Below the pieces are notes generated by a model. The model ran no database searches. It was not told the origin of the DNA and saw only the letters and a list, made by a program, of their open reading frames with translations. DNA of 64,000 nucleotides from Ochotona curzoniae (lineage: Eukaryota; Chordata; Mammalia; Lagomorpha; Ochotonidae). A program made the translations under genes and the position numbers. Of this stretch, positions 22,311-34,802 are shown piece by piece; position 1 is the first letter of the stretch, and the number at the start of each line of letters is the position of its first letter. The DNA lies in contig NW_024465751.1 of NCBI RefSeq assembly GCF_017591425.1, positions 3,100,001 to 3,164,000 of the forward strand, in the 5' to 3' direction.

Positions 22311-24665
22311 CGTAGAGCCATGGGTTGCTAATATTTTCTCTCCTCCCCTCAGAAATAAAACAACCCACTGAAACATAGGGAGTATAAGGCAATTCCTGAA
22401 AGACCTCAGAGTGAACATGCGAAGCCAGAGATTTTTATAACAGCAGTATGCTTTCAGCCCAAGGGTTTCCACTCAACCATTCATTATCTACGTAACATGA
22501 AACAAATCTACAAATCTGTATAGCTTGGAATTCTCATCCAAAATGAGAAAAAAAAAAGTGGCTGTCTTAAGATGCTTATGATGATTTAAGTGAAATAACC
22601 CAATGAGAACAATTGGTTTGTTGATTAACCTACAATTGACCGCCAAATATTAGGCATTTTAATTATAATTATTTTCTTTTTTACTATAATTGAATAGTGT
22701 TTAACCAAGAAAATGGTTGTTACTGATTTAAAATGACAAGAAAGGCTGCTCATATTACCAGCCCCACTATATTGAAACAGGTGGTGAGATCTCAATGACA
22801 TACCCAAATTTAGGGCAGAGCCAGTATTTTGTGCTCTATAAATGCATCCTGTTTCATTGCTTTTGATGTTTGCACTATACAACATTAAAGAAAATACATC
22901 CATGCCTCTGAGCTTCTTGACCTTCAAGCATTAACTGTAATAAGGGGTTGACTTTTGATTGAATCTGTTTCTCTTCAAACTTTTCTAAGACTGTTGTAAA
23001 AATTCATTTCTATAGATACTTGCAAATGTTAGAGTAGTGTATTCATGATGTCTAGAGTTTCTTTCCTATGAGCATGGGTCAAGTACATTGTACACAGCAA
23101 CTGTGCACTTAATTGATCCAATTTAATACAGAATTATAAAGATTATTGCAACTATTTCACTCTTCCTGTCAGGGATCTGAACCTCTATTTGTATTTGTCA
23201 ACAGAAAATCCAGTATTTGTTCATTGAGTGTCCTCCAAAGTCAGAAATTTTCAGTTACCAGTGCCCCAAAGTCCAGGTCTGTTCCAAACATGAATAATAC
23301 CAGAAGCTCTTATGTGTACATGAGCTCTGTAATTTTGGATGCAGTCACCTCAGGTTTATACCACCTTGGTTTCTGCTGCATTGGTACCGTTATCTCTATG
23401 TCTCTGCTTCCCACAGTGGCCTGCCATCAATTCACACGCCCAGATACTGCTCCCAGGACATAATGATGAGCCAGCACCCAGAAGAGGTTACAGCACACTC
23501 TACATGATGTGAAACTATGTGTGGGAGATGAATGACTGAGATCTGTGGTGTCCCAACTCCTCAGGGAAAACCATGAAGTGTTTCCTTACTGTTTTGTCAT
23601 TAAAAGATTCTCGTTTAGTAACAACAAAATTTTCACAAAATTGACTCAAGGGAAGGGAAGTACAATCTCGGTCTCCCTGTCTCCAGGATATTTTTAATCC
23701 TGAGCCTTATACTGACTTTTTAAAGATGGTCGTTAAAATACTAAACTGGTATTAGAGAGGCACAGGTTTTATCAAATGCAAGTAATTCCTATGTATACTA
23801 CCCCCAGGACCCAGGACCCCAGAGAATGATTTAATCTTATGTTTGTCTAAAAAAATGCAATAGCCAAATATCCTAGCTCATTTTTCTCCCATTCTAGAAA
23901 GCAGTTCTCAGCTTCCTTTCCTTAATGCTCTTTGAATACTGAGGCATTAGCATCCTTGCCCCCATCAGGCTTGGGGCTGAGCGACCCTTGTGGGTGGTTC
24001 CTTTTACCCTCACTCTGTATGATGAGTGTGCAGAGACATTGCCTGCTTTTTGAACACTCTGCTGGATACAGATAGAAGTGACTTCTAACCCAGATGGAGC
24101 AGACTCTGTGTCTCTGGCTCGGCTATAGTGCTCATACTTGTCATGGAATCTAGCACGGTCACTTCTTCGTTGCTCATCAAGGTAAAACACTAAAACTCAA
24201 AGGACATTTCTTTTCCATTCATTTTTCACTTTCTATTTTTCTGCGTATAAGTGGCGACACTTACACACACACATACACCCCACACACTTAAACTCACAAC
24301 TTGTCTGGAATTGGATGTCACTGTTTGGTTTAATCCTGATCTGCTCTGTGCTCATCATTGGCAAAATTCCATCCTTTTCTGAGATCTAAGACATATTAAT
24401 CCAGGAATCAGCCACAGCCATTGGATCAGTTCCACTAGTCACTCCCTTCTGGATAGTCAGGGAACTAGAAATGCTGATGACCCTCATTTAATCAGTACAT
24501 ATTGCACGTGTATATTTCAGCATCGTACCAAGTGCCATGGTGTAGAATTGCTTGTTAATAAACATTTAGAATTGGGAAGATGAGAATACTAACAGCTCTG
24601 ATTGCTCGTTGCATCTAGGATACATACATTGAAATATTACAGTGTGCCCTACAAAAATGTAGACT
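22310..24665. other. No gene or clear repeat recognised
   Basis: About 2.35 kb. A 105-residue plus-strand frame at 23146-23463 is Ser/Val/Thr-rich without motif and I do not support it as a gene. A short CA run is at about 24265-24290. Confidence 0.45.
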
Positions 24666-24679
24666 TAAAGTTAGTGGAG

Positions 24680-25006
24680 GGCCTGGGGCAATGGCTCATT
24701 TGCTAATTTCCTGCCTTGAACATGACAGTATTCCTTATGGATACCAGTTCATGTCTCCAGGCTGTTTCATTCCCCTTCCATGTCCCTGCTTATGGCCTGG
24801 GAAGGTAGTAGAAGATGGCCAAAGCCATGGGACTCTGCACCTGTGTGGGAGACTCAGAAGAAGCTGCTAGCTCCTGGCTCAGTTCTGGTTGTTGTGACGA
24901 TTTTGGGAGTGAACCAGTGGGTAGAAGATCTTTCTCTCTTTTTCTCCTTCTCTTTGTAAATTCAATTTGCATTTTTAACAAAAATAAATACATCTAAAAA
25001 CCAAAG
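24680..25006 (+). mobile_element. CSINE, plus strand, first of an adjacent pair
   Basis: GGCCTGGGGCAATGGCTCAT head, TGCTTATGGCCTGGGAAGGT middle and AACAAAAATAAATACATCTA tail. Near-perfect target duplication AGTTAGTGGAG (24669-24679) and AGTTAATGGAG (25007-25017). The next SINE begins right at the downstream copy. Confidence 0.94.
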
Positions 25007-25017
25007 AGTTAATGGAG

Positions 25018-25336
25018 AGCCTCTGGGGTAGAATGCTGTAGTGTAATGGGTGGCGCAACCACCTTTGGCACCAGCATGACTTACTAGTGTCAGTCCCACC
25101 TACTTTACTTCCAATCCAATGCTCTGTAAATGTGCATGGGAAAATGATTGGAAGATGGCTCAAGTACTTGGATCCCAGCCCCGACATGGGAGACCCAGAA
25201 GAGGTTCTGGGTTCCCGGCTTTCATGGCTTTCATCTGGTTCTGTCCCAAATGCTATGTCAATTTGATGGCTAAAGCAGTAAGGTCAATGTTGTTCTGTAA
25301 CTCTGCCTTTCAGTTAAGTAGATAAATGAAACTTTA
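25018..25336 (+). mobile_element. CSINE, plus strand, second of an adjacent pair
   Basis: Diverged copy: TGTAGTGTAATGGGTGGCGC, CATGGGAGACCCAGAAGAGG, CTCTGCCTTTCAGTTAAGTA and an AAATGAAACTTTA end. Same orientation as its neighbour and much more substituted, so this was probably the earlier insertion. Confidence 0.85.
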
Positions 25337-25386
25337 GGAGATGGAGAAGAGGGAGGAGAGAGAGAGAGAGAGAGAGCGCGCGCTTC
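25337..25386. repeat. GGAGA/(GA)n run ending in (GC)4
   Basis: Purine tract grown at the 3' end of the preceding SINE, passing directly from GA units to an alternating GCGCGCGC at about 25376-25383. Confidence 0.92.
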
Positions 25387-25389
25387 AGA

Positions 25390-26180
25390 TTCCAATTCAT
25401 TCATCTTCAAGGGGACTTTTACTATTAATTTTCCAAATGGCTTCAGATTTCTAACCACAAATGTCCACACACAAGCCCCCTAAAATAATTTGATTGAGGA
25501 AATGTAGTCTTAATGACACAATAGGGTGAATGAATCTTTCCTTCTTTTCAAGTGAAACTTAGAAGGTAATTGGATCTACCAATGAAAGCAAATGCCATCT
25601 CCCTTGGAAGGTATGGCAAAATCCTGCTGCAGAGTACCTGTTGCTGAGACTGCTGTGCAAGTTGCTGCCAGGAATAATCAATCTTTTACCAACTTTCCTT
25701 GAAAGCATGTCACTCCTCTGCCCTTTCACTTGATGTATGTGTCTGACTCCCCATGTTATAAATGTCGAATAGATGCTTATTGGCTATCTGGAGGCCAAGA
25801 ATTTTCATAAATGAGACAGCAGGTGTTGATTTTTTTGTCTAAGTTCTAATTTCCAAGTGCATTTAAAAGCAAAATTCAGGGAATAATGAATATTAAGGAA
25901 TATTTATAGGTAATTTAAATAGGAATACATATTATTTTTAACATGTCTTTCTTGATAGCATGACTATTACTTTTGTTATAATTTTAACTGACAAATAGAA
26001 TTGTATATATTTTGTATATAAGATGATCTTTTGAAATAACGATATAAATGCAGGAGCTAAAATAAGCAGCTTAACATATTTATTGCCTCATGTAGTTATT
26101 TTTATGTGATGAGAATACTCTAAGTATACTCTCAGCAATTTTCAAGCATTGAAAAATATTCACAGATGTATTGAACTTCT
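25390..26180. other. No gene or clear repeat recognised
   Basis: AT-rich DNA. Nothing supportable seen. Confidence 0.5.
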
Positions 26181-26184
26181 TTCT

Positions 26185-26522
26185 TTTTAAAAATAGTTTT
26201 ATTTATTTTCATTGGAAAGGCAGATTTACTTAAAGGAGAGACAGAGATCTTCCATGTGCTAGTTCACTCCCCAAATAACCACAATGGCTAGAGGTGATTC
26301 CATCGGAAACCAGGAGCCAGGAGCGTCTTCTGGGTCTCCCACAAAGGTGCTGAGTTCCAAGGTCTTAGGCCTTCCTCCACTGCTTTTCCAGGTGACAAGC
26401 AAGGAGCTGGATGCGAAGTACAGCAGCCAGAACATGAACTGGAGCCAGAACATGAACTGGAGCCCATATGGGATGCCTGCACTTGGGGTGAAGGATGAGC
26501 CTGTTGAGCCATTGCCCCAGCC
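26185..26522 (-). mobile_element. CSINE, minus strand, with 18-base internal duplication
   Basis: Antisense element from TTTATTTATTTTCATTGGAA to the TTGCCCCAGCCC head. The block CCAGAACATGAACTGGAG is present twice in tandem at about 26427-26462, in the part just inside the B box. Moderately diverged. Confidence 0.92.
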
Positions 26523-26529
26523 CTTATTC

Positions 26530-28010
26530 CTTTCTCCTAACTGACATCATCTGTGTCTTTTTACCTGCGTTTCCAGCCCCTGATAACCACCATTCTGCTC
26601 CTTACTTTGACGCTGGCATTTCACAAAGGAGTGACATCATGTGGGATTTTTCTTTCTCTGTCTTGCTGATTTTATTTAAAACAGTGTCCTCCATTCTCAT
26701 ATTTGTGTTGTCACAAATATTTAAATTCAAAATCTTAATAGTATTATTCCATTGTGTATAAGTAGTATATTCTCTCTATTTCTGATGGACATTTAGGTTG
26801 CTTCTATATTGTTTCTATTGTAAATAGTATTATGATGAACAAGTGAGTGGAGGTTTATTTCCCACACATCCTTATTTTATTTTCTTTGAACATATATTCA
26901 GTAAAGAGATTTCCAGATCATAGAGTAGTTTATTTTTAATTTTTCAAGGAGTCTCTACAATATTTTCCATAGTGGTTATACCAGCATCCAGTCCCATCAG
27001 CAGTACAATGGTGCCACCACCATTGACAATTTATTATCATTTTTCCATTGGCTAACAGCTGTTCTGATAGCCATGACGTAACATTTCATTGTAGCTCTAA
27101 CTCATATTTTCCTAATGCCTAGTGACTTGGAACAGCTAGTCCACTGGTTATTTGCATGTCTTCTTTTAAATAGTGCCTAATCAGGAACTTGAAAATTGGA
27201 TTATTTGCTGTTTGCTATTGAGTTGTTCCAGTTCCTTACATAGTTTATATGTAAGCCTTTTGAAGACATTTGTTTTACAGATATGTTCTCCCTGTCTGTA
27301 AGTTGTCTCTTCACTCTGTAATTATTCTTTGACTATTCAAAAGCTTTGGAATTGATGCAAATTTATTTGTCTACTTTTTCATATAATATCTGTGTTTTGG
27401 CATGATAAAATAAATTCCATACCTGGATCATGAGTGTTTGCGTTCCACATTTTCTCTTACATACTAGCTTTAATTCAAGATCTTAGTCTTACTTCTTTAG
27501 TCATCTTGAATTTTATATATATATATAAAGGTTTTTCTCATTCTTCAGTATGTAAATATATAATTTTTTGGAATAATTTATTGATGATACTGCCCTTTTC
27601 TAATTTCCAATTTTATATGCTCCAAAATTTTATAGGGCATTAATGGATTATAAATGTGCATTCACACTGTTCTTAGGTATTAAAAGAAATAGTGTTTTAA
27701 GTGCCCATGCTGTCCCAAAATAACCTATATATTCAGTGCAGTCTCTACCAAAATATCAATAATATTATTTGCATTAATAGAAATCAAAACTTTAAAATGT
27801 GAATGGAACCATAATAGAGCCAGAATAACTAATGCAATCCTCAACAACAGCAACAAAAGCTAGCGCATCATACTACCTGATTTCAAAATATATATCAAAG
27901 CCACAGAAACCAACACAGCATGGTATTGGTACAAAAATACAGAATAACCAAATGTAAAGCAAAGCTCAGAAACAAATTTACACATTTATAGCCAGAGAAA
28001 GGGAGATTCC
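26530..28010 (-). mobile_element. Old L1, minus strand, with inverted 5' part
   Basis: 26530 to about 27660 is reversed L1 3' and ORF2 sequence: CCCTGATAACCACCATTCTG, ATAGTATTATTCCATTGTGT, TTTCCATAGTGGTTATACCA, TCTTTAGTCATCTTGAATTT. From about 27660 to 28010 the sequence switches to the plus strand: CTACCAAAATATCAATAATA, TCATACTACCTGATTTCAAA, ACACAGCATGGTATTGGTAC. In L1 this ORF2 block lies just 5' of the point where the reversed part stops. That is the signature of a twin-primed, 5'-inverted insertion. All frames are broken. Confidence 0.8.
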
Positions 28011-28650
28011 ACTCATGGATTCATTGATTTCTATAAGACCGCAAAGGGAAGTGCTGAGCCAGGGAGAAACCAAGATCCAAAAATGTGTTGGCTGATGATA
28101 CTTATGGCACAATGTCTGGATTCCATAGCCAAAGACTTCAGTTGATCCTTGAGTATGTCAGAGGTGTAGTTCTGCTGACCTGCGTCACAGTCCATTCACC
28201 TTGTCACACTGAGAACTCTTGTAGTCCCTGGGAAGACATTCGGGCTCATAAGCATCAGCAGCCTTGACCAGACACCCTGTCAGCGAGCAAGGGCTGATAT
28301 GGAGACATGATGGACGAGGGAGACACACTGGGCACACTCAGAGGCATTTAAGGGACTTGAGAAGTAAATAGAAACCACTTTTAGAAAAGATTGATAGTCT
28401 AGGGCACTGAATACCATTGTAACAAGGTGGATAGCTCAGGGCACTGAAAACTACTGTGATTTGGACAGCAATAATGGTGTTCAAGTTTAATGATTTTTAG
28501 AACCTGAAATGTTTGGGTTTCATAAATGAAAAATGTAACTATCTCCCTGGAGTAGTTACACTGCAATTGGAACAATATAGCATGTGCATTTTTTTTTTTA
28601 ATCTTTAGGGAAAGTATTGTATATTAAGCAACTCTTGGATATTGTCATTC
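28010..28650. other. Unclassified; contains an imperfect 37-base-spaced repeat
   Basis: No gene. Two related blocks, GATAG..CTAGGGCACTGAA at 28393-28420 and GATAGCTCAGGGCACTGAA at 28430-28457, form a two-copy local duplication. Confidence 0.5.
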
Positions 28651-28654
28651 AATT

Positions 28655-28870
28655 TATTTTTTTCACATATTTATTTATTGATTGATTGATTACATTGCAT
28701 TATGTGACACAGTTTTATAGGCACTGGGATTCCCCCCTCCCCTCTGCAACCTTCCCCCATGGTGGATTCCGCCACCTTGTTGCATACCACAGTTCAAATT
28801 CAGTTGAGATTCTTTCATTGCAAGCATCTACAAAGCCTATTTTTGGATACTTTTATATAAGATGTGACAT
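28655..28870 (-). mobile_element. Lagomorph L1 3' UTR end, minus strand, younger-looking form
   Basis: On the minus strand it reads a purine-rich GGTGGCGGAATCCACCATGG / GGGGAAGG..GGGGAGGGGGG block, AATCCCAGTGCCTATAAAAC, TGTGTCACATAATGCAATGT and an ATCAATCAATAAATAAAT tail. The last two blocks match the tail of the 40000-40342 copy (CTGTACCACATAATACAATG). Only the extreme 3' end is present, so the insertion is strongly 5' truncated. Confidence 0.72.
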
Positions 28871-28894
28871 TATTCCATTCACTTCTCTTTGTAA

Positions 28895-28968
28895 TAGTTA
28901 TAGTCAGATTTCAGTATACCCATTTTACAGACAAGGAAAATGAAACTAAGGAAAGTTGTATATCTTCT
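28895..28968 (-). mobile_element. MIR fragment, antisense, cut by a CSINE
   Basis: CCCATTTTACAGACAAGGAA, then AATGAAACTAAGGAAAGTTG is the reversed MIR core (CCATTTTACAGATGAGGAAACTGAGG). The next CSINE interrupts it at about 28972, and a possible MIR continuation lies beyond 29293. Confidence 0.72.
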
Positions 28969-28971
28969 TTT

Positions 28972-29292
28972 TTAAGATTTCATTTATTGATTTATTGGGA
29001 AGGACAGACAGAGAGAAGGACAGGTAGAAAGATCTTCTGTCTGAGGGTTTACTCCCCTAGTGGCCCCAGTGGCTAGAGCTGAGCCAGTCTGAAGCCAGGG
29101 GCCATGAAAGTGTTCTGGGTCTCGCACATGGGTGCAGGGTCCCAAGGCTTTGGGCTGTCCTCGACTGCTTTGCCAGGCCACAAACAGGGAGCTGGATTGG
29201 AAGTGGAAGAGCTGGGACATGAACTTGTGCCCAAATGGGATCCCAGTGCATGCAAGGTGAGGATTTTGTCACTAGGCTATCACGCTGGGCCC
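28972..29292 (-). mobile_element. CSINE, minus strand, inserted in MIR
   Basis: Complete antisense copy from TTAAGATTTCATTTATTGAT to ATCACGCTGGGCCC. Imperfect flanking repeats AAGTTGTATAT and AAGTTGCATAA support the boundaries. Confidence 0.94.
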
Positions 29293-29319
29293 AAGTTGCA
29301 TAATTTGTGAAGGCCAAAC

Positions 29320-30180
29320 AGTCCCTCAAGTATATAAAATGTTTTTGTTTGTTTTAGGGCTTTGACAAATCACTCACTGATTTTCCCCTGATCTCATGTG
29401 ACAGGATAATCCCACAAAAGGAAATTGAGTCAGTCAGGACCAACATTCCAAAAGCTAAAATGAGAAATACAGCTTCTCAACTCCAGGATTTGCTCTAGGC
29501 TTGTCAGCAAGCCTGACACCTGAGACCAACAGCCATGCTAACTGTTTCACTGGGTGATAGAACTGGTGTTTCTGAAAGTTACCAGTGAAGTAAATGAGAG
29601 TCTCAGAAAAACAGAAGTGAGAGCAGTTTGCTTGTTCACCTGTCCACCTAAACAATGTGATGCTGGCTGGAATCTGATTAGACCAGGATCCAAATGGCAC
29701 TGAAGTTGAATCCAAGTTGCAGTCAGCATTGGAATTGAATCACAGTCACAATGGGAAAGCTGTTGTGGGAGAGAGACAAGGTGGAGAGACTGCCTTGGCT
29801 CTTGTCTCGCATGGAAGAATTTCACTGTGGACGATCAGTGAGGAAGCAGAATTTAAAAGACAAAAACATTTTACCACGGCAATCAGGAAGTGGTTTCCAA
29901 GAGAAGAAAACCCCTACAGATGGCTGATTTTACGTGATATTGACTGCTAGACTTCAAAGATGATCTTCATGAGCTATGAATGCAAATGCCCTGTTTCCTT
30001 CTCAGAATTAATCAGAGCTGATCTCCCTATGTGTTTAAACAACAAAATTCAAAGCAAGTGATACTGAGATAATTCGAGATCTATATTTTAAGAACATCTG
30101 GAAGCTTCTATTTTTGCTGTTTTGCTACCTCTCAGCTGCCATGTTGGAAACAACACATGAAGAGGTGATAGAAAATTCAC
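29320..30180. other. No gene or clear repeat recognised
   Basis: Mixed DNA with short opposed frames and nothing recognisable. Confidence 0.5.
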
Positions 30181-30195
30181 ATGAAAAAGTCTTGA

Positions 30196-30252
30196 TGTGA
30201 AAAAAAAAAAAAAACAGGAAGGGATAAAGAAAAGGAAAAAAAAAAAAAGAGG
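30196..30252. repeat. A-rich low-complexity tract
   Basis: Two A runs (about 30200-30214 and 30236-30248) joined by a purine-rich linker. It could be an old retroposon tail whose body is unrecognisable. Confidence 0.8.
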
Positions 30253-30254
30253 GA

Positions 30255-32750
30255 GCCTGCTATTTCAGTATTCCATCCCTCCCAATCAGGTGCCAGACTT
30301 CCAGACATGGGGGTGAGGAAGGCATCTAGTGTGCTCAAATGCGGCAGAGCTCCCAAGTTACAGAAACCCCAGCTAATGTGTACAGCACAGGAGGAACCCA
30401 GGTAAGCCAAACCAACACCTGAAATGTACTACTTTCTGGGTTGTTTGTTTTCAACAATAAATAGCCAACACAAATGGCCTCCTGATGGATGTTCCAGATG
30501 GCTACCTGTCAGCTGCTGCAGAGACAGGAGTGGATAGGATACATGCCATCGCCATCCAGCAGGGCAGCTTGCTTCCCATAGTTTCTTCAGGCTTCCAAGC
30601 AGGCAAAAAGAAGAATACATTGCCATGTAATCTTTAGGGCCACCTCTCTCCCTAGCAGAGAGGCAGACCCCATGCTCTAACACAAAGTGCAGTAAAAACC
30701 ACATTGGAAAAAAAGCATGAATGCAGGGAGAGATGGAAAGCTGTAGTCGTTTCTACAATCTACTACCACACAGGGGAGATAATTTTAACTATCCCTACAG
30801 CTGCTGGGATCAAGGTTTAGAAGAGGTTAGCTGACTTGCCCTGAGGTTAACTGACATGCCCTGTGCCACAAAACATATTTGCAGGTGAATTGGGATTTTC
30901 AACTGGTAAAGTCTTCTGCAGAGCTCAGTAGCTCTTCTGACGTGAAACACCTTAGTGATTTCAGTACTTGTCTGTTTTAGCTCCAGTAGTATTTCCCAAA
31001 TGATTATCCACAATATAAAAAGGGAAAAATTTCAGGTTACATCTCTGTAGCTTCCAAGATGTTTGCTGAATGCATTAATCTTTAAGTCAGGACTGTCCAT
31101 GGAGCTGCTAACTTTCCGTATTAAGCAGCTGGGCTTGTCACTGAGCTACTCCACGAGTTACTCATGAAAGTTCTTTGAGAACCACTGGAAACTGGTTGCA
31201 AATGGGAGTTTATAGATTCACTACTACTGAAAGTTAGAAAGAGCCCTAGAGACTGGAAGTCTTTCTGAAGAGCTGATTGCTTCCTTCATATCATTTTTAT
31301 GGTATAACTAGACTTTTTCCAGAAAATGAAAAATAATTATTCTTAAAGTGATGTTAAATATAGTTACATAATGACTACATTTGTTCTTGATGTCTCATAA
31401 CTTATAGTAATTATATATAATAATTATAATTCACAATAATGTTGTAATGATATTATCTTTGTGTAATGAATCATTATTCATAGCTTTCTGATAGACAAAT
31501 TCAGTCTTTTGCCCCTCAGGAAGGAACTTGCATGAAGACTTGTGGCTCGCTGCCTGACAATATATCCACTGATGTACAATTACAATTCAGAAAGTTTGTG
31601 GAAATGAAATTTTTAAAATAGGTTTATTTTGGTGCAAGAAATTGTTTCAAATATATGTATAGATTTTTTTAAATTGTTTAAAGGACTTGCAGTTGTATTG
31701 TCTTCCTGAGTCATTTCCAGAGTCACTTGATAATGACTTTGAATTTGATCACTTCCCTGAATCTCTAAAATCACCCGAATTCTATCCTCATGTTCGTTTT
31801 CTCAAGAGGATAAATGGAAGATTAAGTGAAAAAAAACCAATTTTTGTTTTGTAGCATAGGCTCCTGTCCCATCTCCAACCCAACTTAACAACAAAGAGGC
31901 TTTGTCCAACCCACCTCTCATGCCAGAGCAAAATTGAAGCTTCTAATTTCTTCCTCCCTCTGTTTTGTCAAGTAGACTTCTATAAAGAACAGCAGGTTGA
32001 TTAATCAGAGTTTTGGTCTATTGACATTCCATTCTCTGTCTCCTCCTGCTTCTATAAGTAAGGTAGTTTGGTTATGCTCAATCTGCATTTATCATTGGTA
32101 ATGTATCTATTAGTGAGTGTAGTTCTCAAAAGTTCACTGTAACTGGAATGGAGTTCATTGGTCCCCTCTGCTCAGGGTTGAGCCGATATGACTAGAGACT
32201 TTTATTGTTTTCTTATTTGTTGCTTTTTGTTTGTTTCTGTGTTCGTGTTTGTCCTAGTGGCTCATCCATTGTTTAGTCCCAACACTTCATGGTGTGCCTG
32301 TTTGGACTAAGATTAGTGGAATTTGCTGATCAAAATATAAGTGGCCAGATCTTATTACTACTACATGACCTGGATTTTTACATACCCACATGATCCACAG
32401 AAAACATGAGAGCTTTTGGATAGATAAAACTTAACATATCTACACATGAGTTACTGAAGTGACATGATTAGCTGCAGAAAAACACACCAGAGTCTAACAG
32501 TTGTAACAGAGCAGATGTCGGTTCTCACTAAGTGTTATCTGGTAATGCTACAAGTAGTGATAGTCAAGAACTATTAGTATTTCTTATGCTAATAGTAGTT
32601 AAGTATTGCTATACTTGGAGTAGTAACAGTAATAGTCATGGGATGGTAGTAACATGCAATGTGATATCCCTTGACATTCCACAAACATAGCTCCCACCTC
32701 TCTGTCATTACTAATGATGTTCACCCACTCACTCACTCAGCATTTTTTAT
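30255..32750. other. No gene recognised; AT-rich and degenerate TAGT-rich stretches
   Basis: About 2.5 kb. A CTTTGAGAACCACTGG end at 31173-31188 resembles the terminus of a MER5-type element. 31370-31480 is very AT-rich. 32540-32650 is a decayed TAG/AGT trinucleotide-like tract. No protein-like frame. Confidence 0.4.
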
Positions 32751-32753
32751 TTT

Positions 32754-33058
32754 TTAAAGATTTATTTATTTTTATTGGAAGGGCAGATTTATAGAGAGAA
32801 GAAGGAACAGACAGAAATATCTTCTGCCCACTGGTTTACTACCAAATTGACCACAATGGTAGAGGTGAGCTGATCCAGGACCAGGAGCCAGGAGCTTCTT
32901 CTGGGTCTCTCACAAGGCTTTTGGCCGTCCTCTACTACCTTTCCAGGCCATAAGCAGGGAGATGGAATGGAAGTGGAGCAGCCAGGATATGAACCAGTAA
33001 CCACAGACTGGAGCATGCAATGCAAGAATTTAGCCACTGAGCCATCACATTGAACCTA
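32754..33058 (-). mobile_element. CSINE, minus strand
   Basis: TTTAAAGATTTATTTATTTT tail, GAGGTGAGCTGATCCAGGAC, CCAGGCCATAAGCAGGGAGA and a decayed head (GAGCCATCACATTGAACC). A deletion removed part of the ATGTGGGTGCAGGG region. Confidence 0.92.
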
Positions 33059-33059
33059 A

Positions 33060-34530
33060 TTTCTTTGTTTTTATGCCTCTTCTAGGGGTCCTACTTTGAT
33101 AAAATTAAGAACCAATAGTTTCTCATCTCTCTTCCCACAGATATGTGCTTAATACTCTTAAGAGGTGTCATTTTATAATCTGTTGACTGAAGTATCTTCT
33201 CTTTTGTATTACTAAGGGCATGACCTTATTCTAACTTTTCTGAATTAACAAAAAAAAGTGCTTGGGACAATTGCTTACCTATTATACATAATAAAATATG
33301 TGAATGAATGAAGAAACAAGTGCAAACTGAACCTGATAAAAGTAAAATAACAGTAATTTTTAAAATACTTGTTGTATTTATTATTGAAGGGAGAAAGGGT
33401 TTTACTTATTTCTTAGACACAGTTAGAAAACAACCGCACTTCCGTAACCAGCCTGCCTCTCGGCCCCCATCCTCCCTCCCCTTGAATCATGGAATTTCTA
33501 GTGCATCAGGTATGATATTTCAATATGCAGCAGGACTATGTCACAGGCAGATTCCAATAATTAATATTCTGTATTTATCCAATTGTGACTTGACAATCTG
33601 AATATATAAACAAGGAGGTCTGGCTCATATTAAGTTTTGCCAAGGACAAGTGCAAGTTTTTCAAAGTTCTACTATATTGACACTATTTTAATTCTAGCAA
33701 TTGAAGTGTGTGGGTCATAAATCAATCAATGAACACACGCTTCCCTACTGAATGCCAGAAATAGACATTAGTCACTTGTTTGATCGAATATGAAGAGGAA
33801 TTTTATCATTTGCCAAAATAGCCTACCTCCGAGCTATTCCTTTAACAGAAATAATTTCTGTATATAATTATTCATAAGCCTTCTAGAAATTAATGCTTTA
33901 AAAAGAAGCTTCAAGTCTCTATGATATGTACTGAAATATTCCATGTAAACTCAGCATGGGAATGATCTGCAGTTTTTAAGGTGGAATAATTTATGGGATA
34001 ATGAGGGGTAATGATTGCACCTGATAATCAGGAACTTGAGGAATACTCAGAGATTCGTAATAAATATTTATAAAATGATGCATTTGCTTATAATTTCCCC
34101 ATTATTGAATAACTTGCATAAATCATAGGTTTATATAAATACGAGAAGCTCTATGTGGCTTACATAAAATGAAGGTGAAAAAAAGAGTAATTTAATGTAC
34201 AGATATGACACAAAGTAGGAATGAGTATAATGTACATTTCGCCTCCAGAAAGGTGTAACATTTGTTGCAGAGAAAAGATAGACGCAATGCTCAGAGGTTT
34301 CTAGCAGTGCAAGAGATTGTTTGTGTTCAAAATGATCAAAATGTTCAGGAAGATGTAACAGACTCAGAACTGTGCACTGTAAACTAATGGGAGCCATCTT
34401 CAGTCCCTTTTCTATTATAGATACATAAAGGAAGTTAATAAAATTATATCACAAAGGATCTTGCCGTGTAGTCTGTAGCTCTTGGTACAGCACACTAAAA
34501 TGTGTTCTAGCTAAGAACTGCTTTCAGCGT
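33060..34530. other. No gene or clear repeat recognised
   Basis: AT-rich DNA. Opposed short frames only. Confidence 0.5.
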
Positions 34531-34534
34531 GACA

Positions 34535-34650
34535 TGACACAGTGGGAACAACACTGGCTTCGGGTAAGGAAACTTAGTCAAATCATATTAATGCCTTTAA
34601 TATGTATATACTTAAGTTTGTGTAAGACCTAACACAAACTGCAAGAATAA
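34535..34650 (+). mobile_element. MIR-like fragment (tentative)
   Basis: CACAGTGGGAACAACACTGG followed by CTTCGGGTAAGG resembles the 5' part of MIR (AGTGGTTAAGAGCACTGGACT). Weak. Confidence 0.3.
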
Positions 34651-34802
34651 AAATTGCTTTATTCTGAATCCTAAAAAGCATTTGTTTCCTGGGAAAGTGT
34701 TAGAACTTTATTCCATGTAAACAATTAATTGAAATAGAAATGAAGGGGATTTAGTATCCAGAACTTCACTGAACGGTAGTTAACTGAAAAATATTCACTG
34801 AG

